A stretch of DNA of 64,000 bases from Quercus robur. Lineage: Eukaryota > Streptophyta > Magnoliopsida > Fagales > Fagaceae. Position 1 is the first letter of the stretch, and every line of letters begins with the position of its first letter. The translations under genes and the position numbers were made by a program. The DNA is taken from contig NC_065542.1 of assembly GCF_932294415.1 (NCBI RefSeq), forward strand, positions 44,233,942-44,297,941. The letters run 5' to 3'. The notes beneath the pieces were generated by a model. The model was given only the letters and a program-made list of their open reading frames with translations, was not told the DNA's origin and made no database searches. Positions 12,441-25,798 of this stretch are shown one piece after another.

Positions 12441-14699
12441 TTTCTTTTCTTTTTATGTGCTTTTATACCAGTCCAATTTTGCGGGAAATATGTATTTTTA
12501 ATATATACGGAAAGAGAGAGAGAGAGAGAGAGCCGGCGGTCAACACAGCTAAAATGTGTATTGAGTAATTGACCAATGGCTGGACTCTTTTTGGAATAGA
12601 GTAAGGACATGGTTAACCTATATTTCTTAGTATTTTTAAGTGTAGTGTAACAAGTACTACAAGTTCTACCATTTTTAATCTAGTATTGACAGCAGCTACC
12701 GTGAGATAGGTTAAGTCGTGAATATAGGTAAGCAAATAAAATGAAACCCAAAAAATAACCCATATTAGATTACTAATCTGTTCCTATTTTTGAATTTAGC
12801 AATAGTGCTCCCTATATTTGGGGTTGCATTGTTCATTTCCCAAATTAGTATTTTGTTGTTCTTGTGTCTTAGTAACTATGATGAAATAAGTAGGTACTTT
12901 ACAAAGTGAGAATTAAAAAAAAAAAATGAATAAAAATGAATGTTTAAATGAAATAAGATTCAAGTTAAGAAATTTGATATGGTTGAATGGGAAAAGTAAG
13001 TTTTTATCTTAAAATAAGAAGACACATATTCCGGTAAGTTGATACTAATTGCTCATATAGCTCAAGTAGTTAGCACATTATAAATTAATACAAATCTTCT
13101 GTACCATTTATTGTGTTTCATTTTATACTCCATCAATCACAATTTGTCATATATTTGTTTAACTTTCCTTATAAAATAGCCAATGTTTAAAATAAAAAAA
13201 TAAATAAACACATGATAAGTTATGATTGATAGAACATAAAATGAAATAAAAAAAAATTATATAAATGATTTGAATCCCATCATAATGTCTACAAAATTCA
13301 AAATAATTATTGTTTTATTAAGAATTTTATAGCTTAACTGATTGATAACTCAATTATTTGATACCTTGTTATATTTTCAAAGTAAACATCAAAGTTTAAA
13401 TCTGTTACAACGGTGGGAATTACTCCCCAAAAAAGTGCAAGGGCATTGAGGGGCAGGGCTAAATTCGGTATTATACAAAAAGGGTGAGGGTATTTATGTA
13501 TGTAAAATATGCATTGTACAAAGACAGGGATGTTAGAGGCCACGTAGGATGACTGGGCGTGACTGCTGGCTTGGATAAAGTGCGTACGCCAGGGGTGCGC
13601 TTTGTCAACGCGCCTTACGTGGCTACCACGATTGATTGATTCATATTCAATTCAATTCAATTCTCAGTGCTTTTCCAAATCATACAACTCAACTCCCAAC
13701 AAAAAAAAGTGTCTTCTGCTTAATTAATTATTTGAACCATGAATTTGTACTCCCTAATTCTGTTAAAACGTTTCTCCAAAAAAAAAAAAAAAAAAATACT
13801 TCTATTAAAAAAATTATAGTAAATATATTGTCAGGAATTTTTTTTTATATATATTAAAACTTAAAACAAATATTTTTCTAAAATATTTTGCAACAATATA
13901 TGTTAAAATCATTTTGTTTTTTAGTGTTGTGTTGCGTTCATAAAAATATTTTGATAATCACTTTTTCAATGTTTGACTTGACATATAAAAAAACAAAGTT
14001 TCCTTCTTTTATATTTTTGGATGTTGTATATTCACAAACAAAACCCATTCCAGAACCTTTATAACATCCAAAAAGATCAAAACTTCTATCAATAATAATA
14101 ATAATAATAATAGATTGAGCTTTTTCAATCTCTACCAGCTATATATTCAAAATTTCATGACCCAAAAAATAGATTAATATGATTTTAAAATTTTAACGGT
14201 GAAATTATCCTAAAAAGATCTTCATCCGGCAAACTATATGCCATATACAAAATACTTCAAAAAAGAGAAGTTGGAGGAATAAAACAGAACTGAATATCTA
14301 AACTACAAACACAATAGAGTAAAAGGAAAAAATGTGATTTGTATCTTTCATCAGATAATAGAAGACGCAGGGATCGATAAACCCACAACATCACTATCTA
14401 AACTGCAGACAACCATCTATAAATTACAAATCACATTTAGCCAAAAAGAAAATGACAAACTAACTTTTGTGTTGGGTTGAACCTCTGGATCACTTTTTAT
14501 CCACCTATTAGAGAGATTGTAATTGCTAAACAAAAAAAAAATTAATAATTTTATTATTATTATTTGACGTAAGAGATGATGGCTATCCATGGGCGATGGC
14601 TTTGGGGACCCGCATCTAACCTAAGTAATTTTATACATATTCAATCACTTTAATGCTCCACTTGGTAACAAGCTAGCGTTATCAATAGCTCTTGTTAAA

Positions 14700-14728
14700 A
14701 ATAATAATAATAATAATAATAATAATAG
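14700..14728 (+). repeat. TAA trinucleotide microsatellite
   Basis: About nine uninterrupted ATA/TAA units. A shorter AAT run of the same kind lies at about 14,092-14,112. Confidence 0.85.
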
Positions 14729-16934
14729 AAATTACCTTCATGTTTTTAGTTTGAGAAAAATATGTAATTTTGTACTTTTTTTCCATAAGTAAATTTAGCC
14801 CCAAGAACACAGGGACTGAGGGTTTAAGATTGGTAGCCTTAACTTCAATAGATGCGATTAATAATATTTAATCAATTGAGTTATCCCATGAGATTAATAA
14901 TATTTAATTTTGAGTTTTCATATACATAAATAATAGTATAAATCAAACTTTTTTTGGGTCAGGAAAAGGTTAGAGAATAGTTAAAAGTGATCAAAGTATT
15001 GAGTGTTTCAGAACATTGAAGTCTAGACTCTAGAGTTCCTTAAGATCAAGGTTTAAGGATACTCAACAAAATAATGAAACAACTTCACAACCTTTTCTTC
15101 GTGCTGTAGTTTCAAGTTTCCTAAATCTAATTTTCTTTTTCTTGAAGTATTCGTAATCTAATTTATCCCAACTATCCGAAACTTATCCAAATTTCTCTCA
15201 ACAATAGACCAATGTACTGTGCCACCAGTTAAATCGCATAAACCTTGTTTTGGAACAAAATGTGTAACGGTGTCGAGTTTTGTACTGTTTATGCAATTAT
15301 TTGGTTTTAGACGGTGAAAAACAGCAAAAAGTACCGATTCACTTGTTGACATCTGGACAAAACACAATAAAAGAGAATTGACGAAAAGATATTTTACCTA
15401 ACTGTAATCCACAGTTTCTCCAAAAAAAAAAAAAAAAAAAAAAAAAAACTGTAATCACATAAAATAATTTTAAGTAAATTCACCAAACACTCGACCCTTC
15501 TAATATTAAGGGCATGTTTGGTAAATTGGATGAATATATATTTCTCCCCAAGATGAATGCAATAGATATTTTGTAAGAGGTGTAATTATTTTATTTTGTA
15601 AAGTTTGTATAACATTTTATATTTTTATGCAACAGTCATTATCTATTTGTCATTGTTTTTATAAAAATATTAAAAACTAAATAACAAAACTCAACCCACA
15701 TGCATTGTATTAATTATTGAATCAAAGACCCACACTCATCCATACGTATATAAATAATATACTATGTGTCTACTTATCCGATCAAATATTTGAAAAATCA
15801 CTAACTTTTATATTTTTTTTTAATCACTAACTTTATGACAAAATGTTATCATAACACCCTCTATATTTCCTAATTATTGAATTATATAAAGTTATATTAT
15901 ATATATGTATATTATACACGCACACATTCACACAGATAACATTATTAAAAAATAAATAAATAATGCTCATAATTAGTATCAGAAATACACTCATACAAAT
16001 ATATAAAATTTATATTAAAAAGAGATTCACTTACAACTCACAAACACTCACTATTTACTATATCATTAGTTAGATAGAGAAAAGAGATTCATGAGAAAGA
16101 GAGATCTATGATTTATGTTATTGGTTGGTTTTGGGATGGACTAATTTGTGTTGTTTAGTTTTGGGCTAAACTAATCTATGTCAGAGTGTGTAAGATTTAA
16201 GTCAGGATGTGCCAAAAATATTTTTAAAGGTAAATTAAAATAAAAAATAATATTTTATACATATAATTTTTTTTAATCAAGTCAGGGGGTTCATTTGAAC
16301 CCCTAAAGCATTAGTAACACCACCCTTGTTAATAATTTATTTTAGAGAACTTTTTATGGAAAATTGAAAAAATCATAAAAAAAGTTAGATATTTTTTTAT
16401 TTTCTCATAAAAGGTTTTTTAAAATGGTGTATTAATTGATGTCCTAAGGGTATTCATTAGTAAAATCCTTACAAATATACAAAATTTCCATATGTACATA
16501 ACAATTATAAAAATAAAAAACCATAAAAAAATAGCCTCTCTCTTGATTTTTAAAAAAAAAAAATATAATTGTTTAAGTAAGATATTTCATAAATATAAAA
16601 TTTAAGTTTTATTTTAATATTACAGCTTACAACCAAATTAATATATTTAATTATTTTATTACAACATTTTTTATTTAATAAAAATTACTATTTTTGTTCT
16701 AATACTCATTCAGAAATTACTGCCCCACTTACCTACTCCATTAGTCAATCACTTCAAAATTAGAGAATCTCTTACCAAAAAAAAAAAAAAAAAAAAAATT
16801 AGAGAATCATATTCACTTTATTCATTCACTTGTTGCTGCGCACATGAAAGAATCTCTCTTAACTAGTATTTTATATTGTCACTATTCAAGCCATTCAACC
16901 ACTATGTAGTACGTACTACCTATTCAAGTGCAAG

Positions 16935-17210
16935 TTTTTTATTTTTATTTTTTTGGATAAACATAAAATTTTATTAATAAGCTAAGAGAAACCAAACTAC
17001 AGAGACCGGCCTGCCTCATGCCTCACGCCTCACAACATAAACAAAACAAGGGGGCTATTGACATTAAAGCTAGGAACCAAAAAATTTACAACTTAAAGAT
17101 CATCTAGCTAGAGAGTGAGAAGCATAATTACATTGATTTTAGGCATCCAACAAACTAAGACGCTTTTAGGATTATTAAAATAAACTATTCAACAATTATT
17201 TTTAATTTTT
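16935..17210 (-). mobile_element. Possible 5'-truncated LINE 3' end
   Basis: A T-rich tract (the A-tail on the minus strand) is followed by moderately GC-rich sequence that includes TTTTATTAATAAGCTAAGAG. This resembles the 3' untranslated ends of plant LINEs inserted on the minus strand. There is no coding domain to confirm it, and no flanking duplication was established. Confidence 0.3.
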
Positions 17211-17350
17211 TGTGATTGATATATTTTATTTTTTGAGAAGAAAAAATATAGTTCAAGTTATTACAAAGAGAAATTCCTTGGGAGTGGCTCCAAGATGCTA
17301 GCAAGAGGTTTCGAACTCACGATCTCATAAATATCATAAGATCTTAGGAA

Positions 17351-17393
<43 letters not shown>
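17351..17393 (+). repeat. TA dinucleotide microsatellite
   Basis: An uninterrupted TA run of about 21 units. Other TA runs occur at about 23,446-23,472, 30,968-30,992 and 44,448-44,471. Confidence 0.9.
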
Positions 17394-17396
<3 letters not shown>

Positions 17397-19044
17397 CTAC
17401 AATTATGCATACCTCTATATATATTTATGTTAGATTTGTATATACTCTTTTTATATTAAGCTCTGTTATTGAATCAAATCAACGATATAAATATTTATAA
17501 TTAATCAAAAAAAATATAAAATTTATGTGTTTGAGGTTTTAAAAAAAAATATTTTTGGTTATAATTTTCATTAATGACATATTTTTATTATATTTTAATT
17601 ACTTTTTATAATTATAAAATATATTTTAGTTATTGCTTATGGTTTAGCCATAAGCAAAATTTGGCAACAAGACCACATACTTCTTCTTACTCAACAAAAT
17701 TGTATACGTCAATGAACAAATATATATCGTATGGGGTAGTGAAATGTGGAAAGGTTATGCCCCCAGTTACGTACTTAAATAGATTTGGTACCACACGGTT
17801 ACTTTCAAGATATGGGTTCATGATTAAAGTCCGAAGTTGACCTAAATTTGTTCATTCCTTTTCCATTACTATTAATAGTTCAACCACACTTCTCATTCAA
17901 ACATTTACCGATTAAGTTTTTTTTTTCAAAACAAGACACTTCATAAAGTCTTGTATAAAATCACATGATTCATTAAATTATTTAAATAAGTTATATGAAT
18001 ATTAAAATATTTTATGTAATTAAAATTATATGTAGATACACGTTTAAGTTGCCACATAATAAATTGGAGGAAAATTTCTTTCTAGGAAAACTCTGTCCAA
18101 AAACAGAGTTCCAGCTGGAGTGTGTGCATGTTAGTAACATGGTGTGCATGAGGTCAGGTTGTGGAGACCTAAGGTCAAGAATTGGACTGGTTTATATAGG
18201 AAATAGCTGTGAAAATAATTTGGTGTAGGAAAAGTTTCTGGATAAAACTAGGTTTAACTTAAGCACTCAGAATAAGAATCCATGCATATTAATTTGCAGT
18301 CCAAAAGTGGTGTCACTGGTTCCAAAAGAGAAATGCCCATTGGCCACCTAACCTATACATATGATCAATGCAGTATTCACCCAGCTCTTGCCACCTCAAA
18401 AGAGACTCATTCACATGGCAATCTCAAGTCAGGTTGTGCATTGATGTCACAATGGATGGTCAAATAAATAACTACAGACTTCAGTAAAGAAAATAGCAAT
18501 GGTTTTACTTTTATAGAATTGTTTATATATATAAAGAACTTCATGTAAAGAAAGAAAAGTATACTTTTTGGGTGTATAGAGCAGAAATTGAAAAGGAAAA
18601 AAGAAAAGAAAAGAAAAGAAAGAAGCTAACAAGCAAATTACTTTTCAGTTATCACTGCCTCTGTTACCATAAATCAACAGTATAGTTTCCCATCATATAA
18701 TAGCCATTTTTTATATGAATTTTGCTTCTTACTTTTATCATTCCAAACCAAGAAATAAATAAGAAGGTTATTGTACCTGGAATATGTTTTAAGTGATCAT
18801 ACAACTAGAATAAATAACATTCATTCATACAACTATAATATATAAAAGGTAGAAGATCCAATAGGATTATGGAGTCATAAATTTTTGAGACAAGCTTCAG
18901 AATTCCAAAAAAAAAAAAAAAAACCAACGATAAATTCAAATCCTTAACAAGGACTTAAAATAAGAACCAAGGTTAACAACAAAGTACATAAAAGCCAAAG
19001 TTAAACTAACTAGTCTAGAGTCCTAACCTTCGAGATTAGCAAAT

Positions 19045-20058
19045 CTAAATCATGGCATTCTTGTTCTTCATATCAAACTGGCTGATATCATATAACTCAT
19101 TCACTTGAAAGCTAGGTGTTTGAGATGAAATACTTGGCAGCATCGGATATGGCACATGTTGTGGAATACTGAATCGTTTGGTTAGGTCATAGTAATTCAT
19201 GGAGGCACTAGGATTGTTCAAGACTGTGTTCTCCAACATCCCAGGCATGATATTGTAATTAGACGTATCATTCAGTGGAGCATATGGAACAATATTATTA
19301 GAAGAAACTGTATTGAACTGAGTCCATTCAGCAGCATACAAAAGATTCATGAAAGAATTGTCCATATGATCACCATAATAACTCGTATTAATTGGTAACA
19401 TTTGAGATCCTTGGGGACTTTGGAACTGAGTTGGAAACTGAATATCAAGTGGCTTTATTGAAGAGTCTTGACACTGTAAAGCTTGCATTTGCAGACTATC
19501 ATAATGGTTTCTCATTAATTCAGGGTGATGAGGAACATGACCACCTAACATATTCCCTGATGTTGATGATTTCTCAATCATAAGGTGCTTTCCTTGCAAC
19601 ATTTTCATCGCCTTTGTCACAGCTTCAAACTTTGCATCCAAAACATCAAGAGCAACAGCTAGTTGATCCTCAGGCAATGTTTCAATGCGGTCATCACATG
19701 TTGGGTACTTGGCCTTGAAAATGTTCTTGCGTAGACTTAAAATCTCAATTTCAACCTTCTTGTTCCTCTCTATGAAAAAATCGGACAAAGTAGTGCTTCC
19801 CCTAGGACGTTTATGCACTAAATTTTCATTGTACCTTTTGATCCTTTCGACAACTTCGTCATGATTTTGGGGCCAAGTCTCAAGCTCCATTGGCCGTTCT
19901 TGAAATTTAGGACCATAGATAATCATACAAGTTTGAACTCCACAGAGGGTGGAGAACTCATAAGCCTTCTTCATTAGACCCTTCTTTCTCTTTTGAAAAG
20001 TCATGTTACGAGATTTCTCACTCTTAATGAGTTCCATTGGTAGTTTTCCACGTCCCAT
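19045..20058 (-). CDS. Type I MADS-box transcription factor (AGL82/AGL103-like)
   Basis: An intronless coding region of 337 codons starting MGRGKLPMELI. Residues 1-60 are a MADS domain with the KRKKGLMKKAYEFSTLCGV core and the MIIYGPK strand. WPQNHDEVVERIKRY follows, as in the type I (M-type) group around AGL82/AGL103. There is no K-box. The C-terminal half is rich in Gln, Asn, Met, Pro and Tyr. Type I MADS proteins are nuclear DNA-binding factors, mostly acting in female gametophyte and endosperm. I chose the Met at 20058, not the in-frame Met at 20073, because an intron acceptor (CAG) ends at 20062, just before it. Assignment to M-beta rather than M-gamma is uncertain. Confidence 0.88.
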   Translation of the reverse strand: MGRGKLPMELIKSEKSRNMTFQKRKKGLMKKAYEFSTLCGVQTCMIIYGPKFQERPMELETWPQNHDEVVERIKRYNENLVHKRPRGSTTLSDFFIERNKKVEIEILSLRKNIFKAKYPTCDDRIETLPEDQLAVALDVLDAKFEAVTKAMKMLQGKHLMIEKSSTSGNMLGGHVPHHPELMRNHYDSLQMQALQCQDSSIKPLDIQFPTQFQSPQGSQMLPINTSYYGDHMDNSFMNLLYAAEWTQFNTVSSNNIVPYAPLNDTSNYNIMPGMLENTVLNNPSASMNYYDLTKRFSIPQHVPYPMLPSISSQTPSFQVNELYDISQFDMKNKNAMI

Positions 20059-20945
20059 TTTCTGAACTAACAAACAAAGATTAGTGTATTTAGAATTTAG
20101 TACGGTTCTTAATTTTGGACATTAAAGAGCTAAAAATGATCAAGTTAAAGCATTAATAGTTTAAAATTGTAAATTTAAGTGAAAGAATAAAACTTATATA
20201 ATTGGCTTAAAGCATTCAATTCAAATTAGCAGCCGGGCAATTTATTTCGTTTTATTTTCTGTGTTTTTGTTTTTAGTCCAAATCTGTATTGGTGGTTTTT
20301 GCTGATTTTACTGCAATAGTCATAAATTGCAAATTTGAACTTAAAAAACTTAGCATAAAATTTTATTCAAGAAAAATCAAACAAAGTTTTATGGTTGAGT
20401 GGTACATCTTTTCTATTTAAGAAGAAAGTCCAAGTTCAACTTAATTAGTTTAGCAGACAATTTTTTTGAGAATACAGATAACATTAAAAATAAAAACCAA
20501 AACCAAGTCAAAATCCAAGAATAAACTAAGGAAAACTCTCCCAAATACCAAACTCACAGCTAGTTCTCTCTCTCTCTTTCCACACCACACAAATCCTTCC
20601 AGACTCTTTTCATGCCACAGTTTTATTATATATTGTTAAATAAAAGTCTTATTCTGGCATACATAAGCCTAAGAACTCAACAAATTATTTAACTTAAAAC
20701 CGGAAAAAAAATAAACTCTTTTAGAAAGAGAAAATATAACGGTTTCTACCAATTTAGAGGGAGACCTAAATGTAGTAAGGCAAACACAAAGTGCAACTTT
20801 CAATATTTAATAACCAAAAAAAAAAAAAACAATGAATTACATATAGGTTTTACTAATACAGAAGAGTATAATAAAAGAAAAACGTACCTAATTTTAATGG
20901 CTTCTCAGAGCTCTTTCTGAAGATGTAACGTACGCACAAATAATG
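20059..20945 (-). other. 5'UTR with probable intron of the MADS-box gene
   Basis: On the gene strand a consensus donor (TAG/GTACGT, exon end at 20888) and an acceptor (TTCAG, exon start at 20061) bracket an intron of about 826 bp. It lies wholly upstream of the start codon. The short leading exon would run from about 20,940 to 20,888. Inferred from splice motifs and the TATA position. Confidence 0.55.
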
Positions 20946-20966
20946 ATGGAGTTTTCCACGGGCTTG

Positions 20967-20980
20967 TTATATATAAAAAG
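20967..20980 (-). promoter_or_regulatory. TATA box of the MADS-box gene
   Basis: The gene strand reads CTTTTTATATATAA here. It is a strong TATA element placed about 30 bp before the start of the proposed 5'UTR exon, whose donor is at 20888. Confidence 0.55.
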
Positions 20981-23450
20981 GAGAAGGAGATCAACCTAAT
21001 TTTCAAATTACTGATCTTTATTCTCAGAGATCTGCCATAATAATTGCATTATTAATACAAAATCTTAGATTTTATTCACCCTAATTCTTGCTATATATAT
21101 TTCCAAAATTAAGTCAGAGGTGTAACACAATTATAGGGAAATAACAATTACTTTATGAGACAAAACATAGTCTAACAATTAGAGTGAATATTAACATCTT
21201 GATTCTCAAAAGAAAGAAAAAAAAAATATTGACACCTCATTATTGCATGGTTTACATTGTCAAGCAAGATATTCTTTACACGAAATATGTACGTAATCAA
21301 AAAAATTGAAATCTTATTGTTTGATTATGATTACACGTATTAAACTTAATTGGGACATAGGTCAACCCTTAATTTCTTCTTAAAAAAATAAAGTCAACCC
21401 TTAATAAAAATAAAAAACCATAAGGTTGAACCCGGTTTAGGTTTGCCTCCGGTATGCTATTCTATGGTCTCCTCAAGTTTATGACCATCTTATAATTAGT
21501 TGTTTGGACGACATAACAAATTGTCATAATATTAAGGTGTCAGTCTCTTATAAGTCAAAATAAAATTAAAAAAATAATAAAATATTAGATTGTTTTAATC
21601 TTGAGATAAAAATCTCACTTTAGCCTTAATCCAAATGTATGTGTGTGAAACTCCTTTTTATAGACTTGAACCCCAGTCCATACCCTTCACCCTACAAGAA
21701 TTTGAACTTATAGAGTGACCATTACATTAAAGGTATCCTAGACTTTCTCTAATATTATTAGACATGGATTGAGAGTTTGTTTCTCCCAAAAAAAAAAAAA
21801 AAAAAAAGGATTGAGAGTTGAGACTCATTTTCTCCATAAACAACAGGATATTGGATTTAGTATTTTAATATTTATTTTTGGCCATTCTTTTAAACTTCAA
21901 ACTTTTAGGTTATATATAACTAAAGTTTTCAATATTATATCAAAAGTCATTTCAGTTAAGTAAATCGAAGAAATATTTTGATACCAATTAACAGATGTAT
22001 TGTTTTGGAATTATCTTATGTACACACACTAGTTGCTATCGCACATAAATGCTATGAGGTTCACCCTAATATAATTTTAGGCTTAAAGCAATAATTTTAA
22101 GTGAAATTTTTTTAATATTTAATATAAATGAAATAATTTTTTATTTAACTTTCTATATTATATATGCATTTAAAAATAATAATTTTCTTGCCTTTTGCGA
22201 TTCAAAATTACTAAATAAGTTTTTGTATTTAGGTTCTATTAACATTTCTTTTATAATTGCTAATAGCTTATCCACTTAATCCTTTTAAAAAAAATCTTAT
22301 CCACTTAATCAACACACTCATAACAATTTTCTTTTAATGAAATAATTTTGGGTTTCAATTGGGTTGAATTTTTATTTACCCAATATTTTGGGGCCTTGTT
22401 GGAACTTGGAAGTGGAGGAAAGTCGGCTGCACTTCTTTTTTTTTTTTTTTTCCTTAAAAAAAAATTAAATTCCACTCTACTATTTTAAGACTTTTTTTTC
22501 TTCAATGGGCGGTGTTAGAGTCGTTTTATAAAATTTTGGGGGCATAGGGAACTTAGGAGTTAGGCCTAGGCCATAAGCGGACCCTGAATGCTATCAAATG
22601 TGAGATGTTAAAAAAAAATAAAAATTTATTAAGCACATATTATATCTGTTGAATATGTCTTTTTTTTTTTTTTTTTTTTGGTGTGGTTGTTTGGGAGATA
22701 AGATGATCCAGATAATAAATGGCGGTTTTAGGAATTATTTTTGGGTGGTCACTAAAAATCTTAAATTATACAAAATTTAATAAAGAAATAATTTGAATAT
22801 ATCAATATCATCAAAAAAAAAAAAACATAAATATACATGAAGTGTTACCATTTTTTTCTACTAACAAAGAGAGAGAGAGAGAGAAAAAAAAGGACAAAGA
22901 GAGAGAGAGAGAGAAAAAAAAGGATTGATAAGAGACAAAGTGAGAATTGAGAATGCTGAGATGATAATAATAAAGTAAAAGAATTGATATAATAATAAAG
23001 AATAGAAAGAAAAACGGGTGATGTTTGCTATAACTGTGAGCTGAGTAGCTAAGGAAAGCAACATTATTACCACCGCAAAACCAAAAAGAGCATAACTGCT
23101 GACATTGTCAATGAGAACTCTTGACTACAATATTTTTCTTAAGAGGCCAAAATTATTTTTGGAGTAATGTTCCATCTACTACATTTTTAAAACAAATCTT
23201 ACACAACAATTTGTTATTAATAGTTTAAAAAGTGATGTCAATATTGGACCTAAATTAAAATTAGTAACTGATTTTCACTTATCATGTAAGATTTGTTATA
23301 AAAGTATGTTGTGAAATAGTTTAAAAAGTGATGTCAATATTGTGAATGTAGCATAATTTTTATTTTTATTAAATCAAAATTCTTGTAATTTTCAATTCTG
23401 GTAGTCAAAATAGATTAGTTTAGTGTATATATATATTTTTTGCAAGTATA

Positions 23451-23481
<31 letters not shown>

Positions 23482-23693
23482 TTTTTGTGTGTGGCAAATC
23501 TGACCACCTGAGATACGTGTAGAGCCGCTCCTGATTCTGATCCGTATAGTTTAGCCAAAATATTTTGTATAAATATATGCATGAATTCGGAGTACACCGA
23601 ACCTGAAATTCAAAACTTACATTGGTATATGAGAAATTCCAAGTCATAAAGCCGGAGGGAAACGCAACCTAATTGTTATTCATTGACTGATTT
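20981..23693. other. AT-rich intergenic spacer
   Basis: No supported gene. It has poly(A/T) tracts (near 21,787, 22,437 and 22,661) and two direct copies of a GA block with A-tail (22,867-22,923). Around 23,225-23,340 a segment containing TAGTTTAAAAAGTGATGTCAA is repeated, giving a short direct duplication. A TA microsatellite sits at about 23,446-23,472. Confidence 0.5.
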
Positions 23694-25798
23694 TTAGTTG
23701 AGATTAAATTTAATAATACTTGATAATACTTGGCTGTTTAGTATAGTATTATCAGAACTTACTAAATCATCAACATCATGCATGGCTAGAAGCTCCACAT
23801 GAACCTTTTGTAGAGCTAGGTCAAGATGTTCATATTTCTTCATTGATTGTGACCCTACTTCTACAACTTCCAAAAAATGAAGCAATAAACTATTTCTCAT
23901 CAAAGTGGAAGATATTTGTGGCTCCACTTGTATGACATCACCAGATATGTCATGTATAATATTATTCTTGGCCTTGATTGTCCATCTTTCTAAAATATAA
24001 TATGGAGGAAGAAAGTTCACAAGAGATTTTTTCACAAAAACGGTTAGGATGTGCCTACAAAGAATTCCAACAAATTCAAACATATGGCATGTACAAATAG
24101 CTTTTTTCTTAGAAATTTCAAATAACACTTCATAAATTGGACTTTCTTTCCCATGAGGTGCCACTTTATATATTTTCTTCACTCCTTCTTCACGATATTT
24201 GGATGCCTTGTATTTTTGACTACAAAATAACTCTTCTTGAAATTTTATAAACATCTTTCTTGTATAAACTTTTGCCGCCTCTCCTTCCATCTTGTAACAT
24301 GTTTTCAAAATTGGCACTGAAGTTTTTGTCTTTACATCTTGCTGTTTCTCTTTCAGATAACGCGCATTTAAGGCTTTCTCATATTGATGCACAAAGTCAC
24401 TTATCATTGTACTTGAACGAACATAACCTTTAAAGAATTTATTCATGCTTTCACTCCTTTGAGTTGTAGACATCCCAGCACAAAAGCTCCTACGTAAATA
24501 AGCTGGAATCCATTTTTCACGTCGCATATAATGATTTATCAGCCAATCATTATCTCCCAACCCATACTTCTCTACAAGCTCACTCCATTCTAACTCAAAC
24601 TCTTCAATAGTGATTGTATCATGAATGCAATGATGAAATTTTCCTTGAAAAAGTGGATATTTATTATAGATATGAGCCAATTTTTCTGGAACTTTCTGTA
24701 AAATATGCCACATACATAATCTATGAATTGTATTCGGTAATATCTCTGCAATTACCTTACCCATAGCCTTGTCATCATCTGTGATAATTGTAGAAGGAGC
24801 ACGTCCAAGCATTGCCTCAAGCCAAGTCTTTAACAACCATGTATTCTGTTTCATTCACAAGCAGGGCACATCCAAACATGACAGATTGGTGATGGTGGTT
24901 AACCCCAGTAAAAGGAACAAAAGGCATCCCATAGCAATTTGTTAAGTAAGTAGCATCAAAAGTAATGACATCTCCAAAATGTTGGTATGCAGTTCTTGAC
25001 CTAGCATCTGCCCAAAAGCAATTTCCCATGCGCCCTTGTTCATCAACTTGAATTGCATATACAAAACCTGGATTTTTTAATTGACACTCAGTAAAATAGC
25101 TATACATTCTTTGTCATCTCCATCTTGAAGTAATTTTCTTCTTTTACTGCCTAAATAATTTTGAACATCAACCGCAACACACCAACATTATAGTCACCAC
25201 CAGATTCGTTATTCAACACTGACAGTATCTTCCTTGTAGGTACACCTAACTCATTGAGTGTATCTATAAGATTTTTTTTGGCACGTGATATCACTCTATG
25301 TCCTCGAAGCAAACTTGTACTCTTAGGAGTAAGAAGTTCATGATTATGATTGTCCACAAACTTAGTTACAATCCATGCTCCTTCTTTTTTCTTTAAACTC
25401 ATCATTGCTTTGCATCCCACTCTAGTTTTTGCAGGTTTTGGACCTTTTCTTTCTTTATTTTCATAACTTTTATGACGAAACCCTTCCCTCCAACAAACGT
25501 ATTCCACTCCAACCAATGATTTATCTTCTTTGGATGACCGTTTATGATTTATTCGAATGTTAAAACCCTTTCGCCTTGCATATGCTTTATAACATGCATG
25601 AGCATCTTCTGAGTCATTGAATACCATATCAAGACATGGTTCCAAAGGCCATTTAGATGCAAAAGATTGATTCAAATCATTCATAGGCAAGTCTACATCA
25701 TTTTGATTTTCTACTATTTCCGGCTCAACATGCACCAAGTCTTCTACCAAATCATCACAAAGAGAGATTATTTCAGGTTCTTCATTGCTCACACTCAT
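23694..25798 (-). pseudogene. FAR1-RELATED SEQUENCE (MULE-transposase-derived) pseudogene
   Basis: Reading leftward from 25798, the N-terminal part (to about 25,160) has a FAR1 DNA-binding domain: AYARRKGFNIRI, VCWREG, RVGCKAMM, and then VDNHNHEL. The middle piece (25107-24817) carries the start of the MULE transposase core (FGDVITFDATYLTN, first Asp). The last piece (24854-23694) carries the second Asp (STIITDDDKAM), the CMWHILQKVPEKL segment, and a SWIM zinc finger (CTCHMFEFVGILCRH). FAR1/FRS proteins are nuclear factors domesticated from Mutator-like transposases. The family-like reading changes frame about three times, near 25,165, 25,108 and 24,850, so the copy is almost certainly non-functional. 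It could be a dead FRS gene or the transposase of a decayed MULE. I did not find convincing terminal inverted repeats around it. Confidence 0.85.

Larger units (their letters stand above)
12500..19030. other. Long AT-rich intergenic region, no supported gene
   Basis: About 6.5 kb without a supportable gene. It contains many poly(A/T) tracts (for example near 15,420, 16,780 and 18,906), AAT/TAA microsatellites near 14,092 and 14,700, and a TA microsatellite at about 17,351-17,393. A short GC-rich patch lies at 13,540-13,640, and there is a probable truncated retroposon near 16,935-17,210. The non-repetitive stretch at about 18,060-18,470 has ordinary base composition but no ORF with a recognisable domain. 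Confidence 0.5.

Noticed and set aside
13060-13130. Another SINE head near TAGCTCAAGTAGTTAGCAC
   Set aside because: Box A-like only. No box B at the right distance and no tail or duplication.
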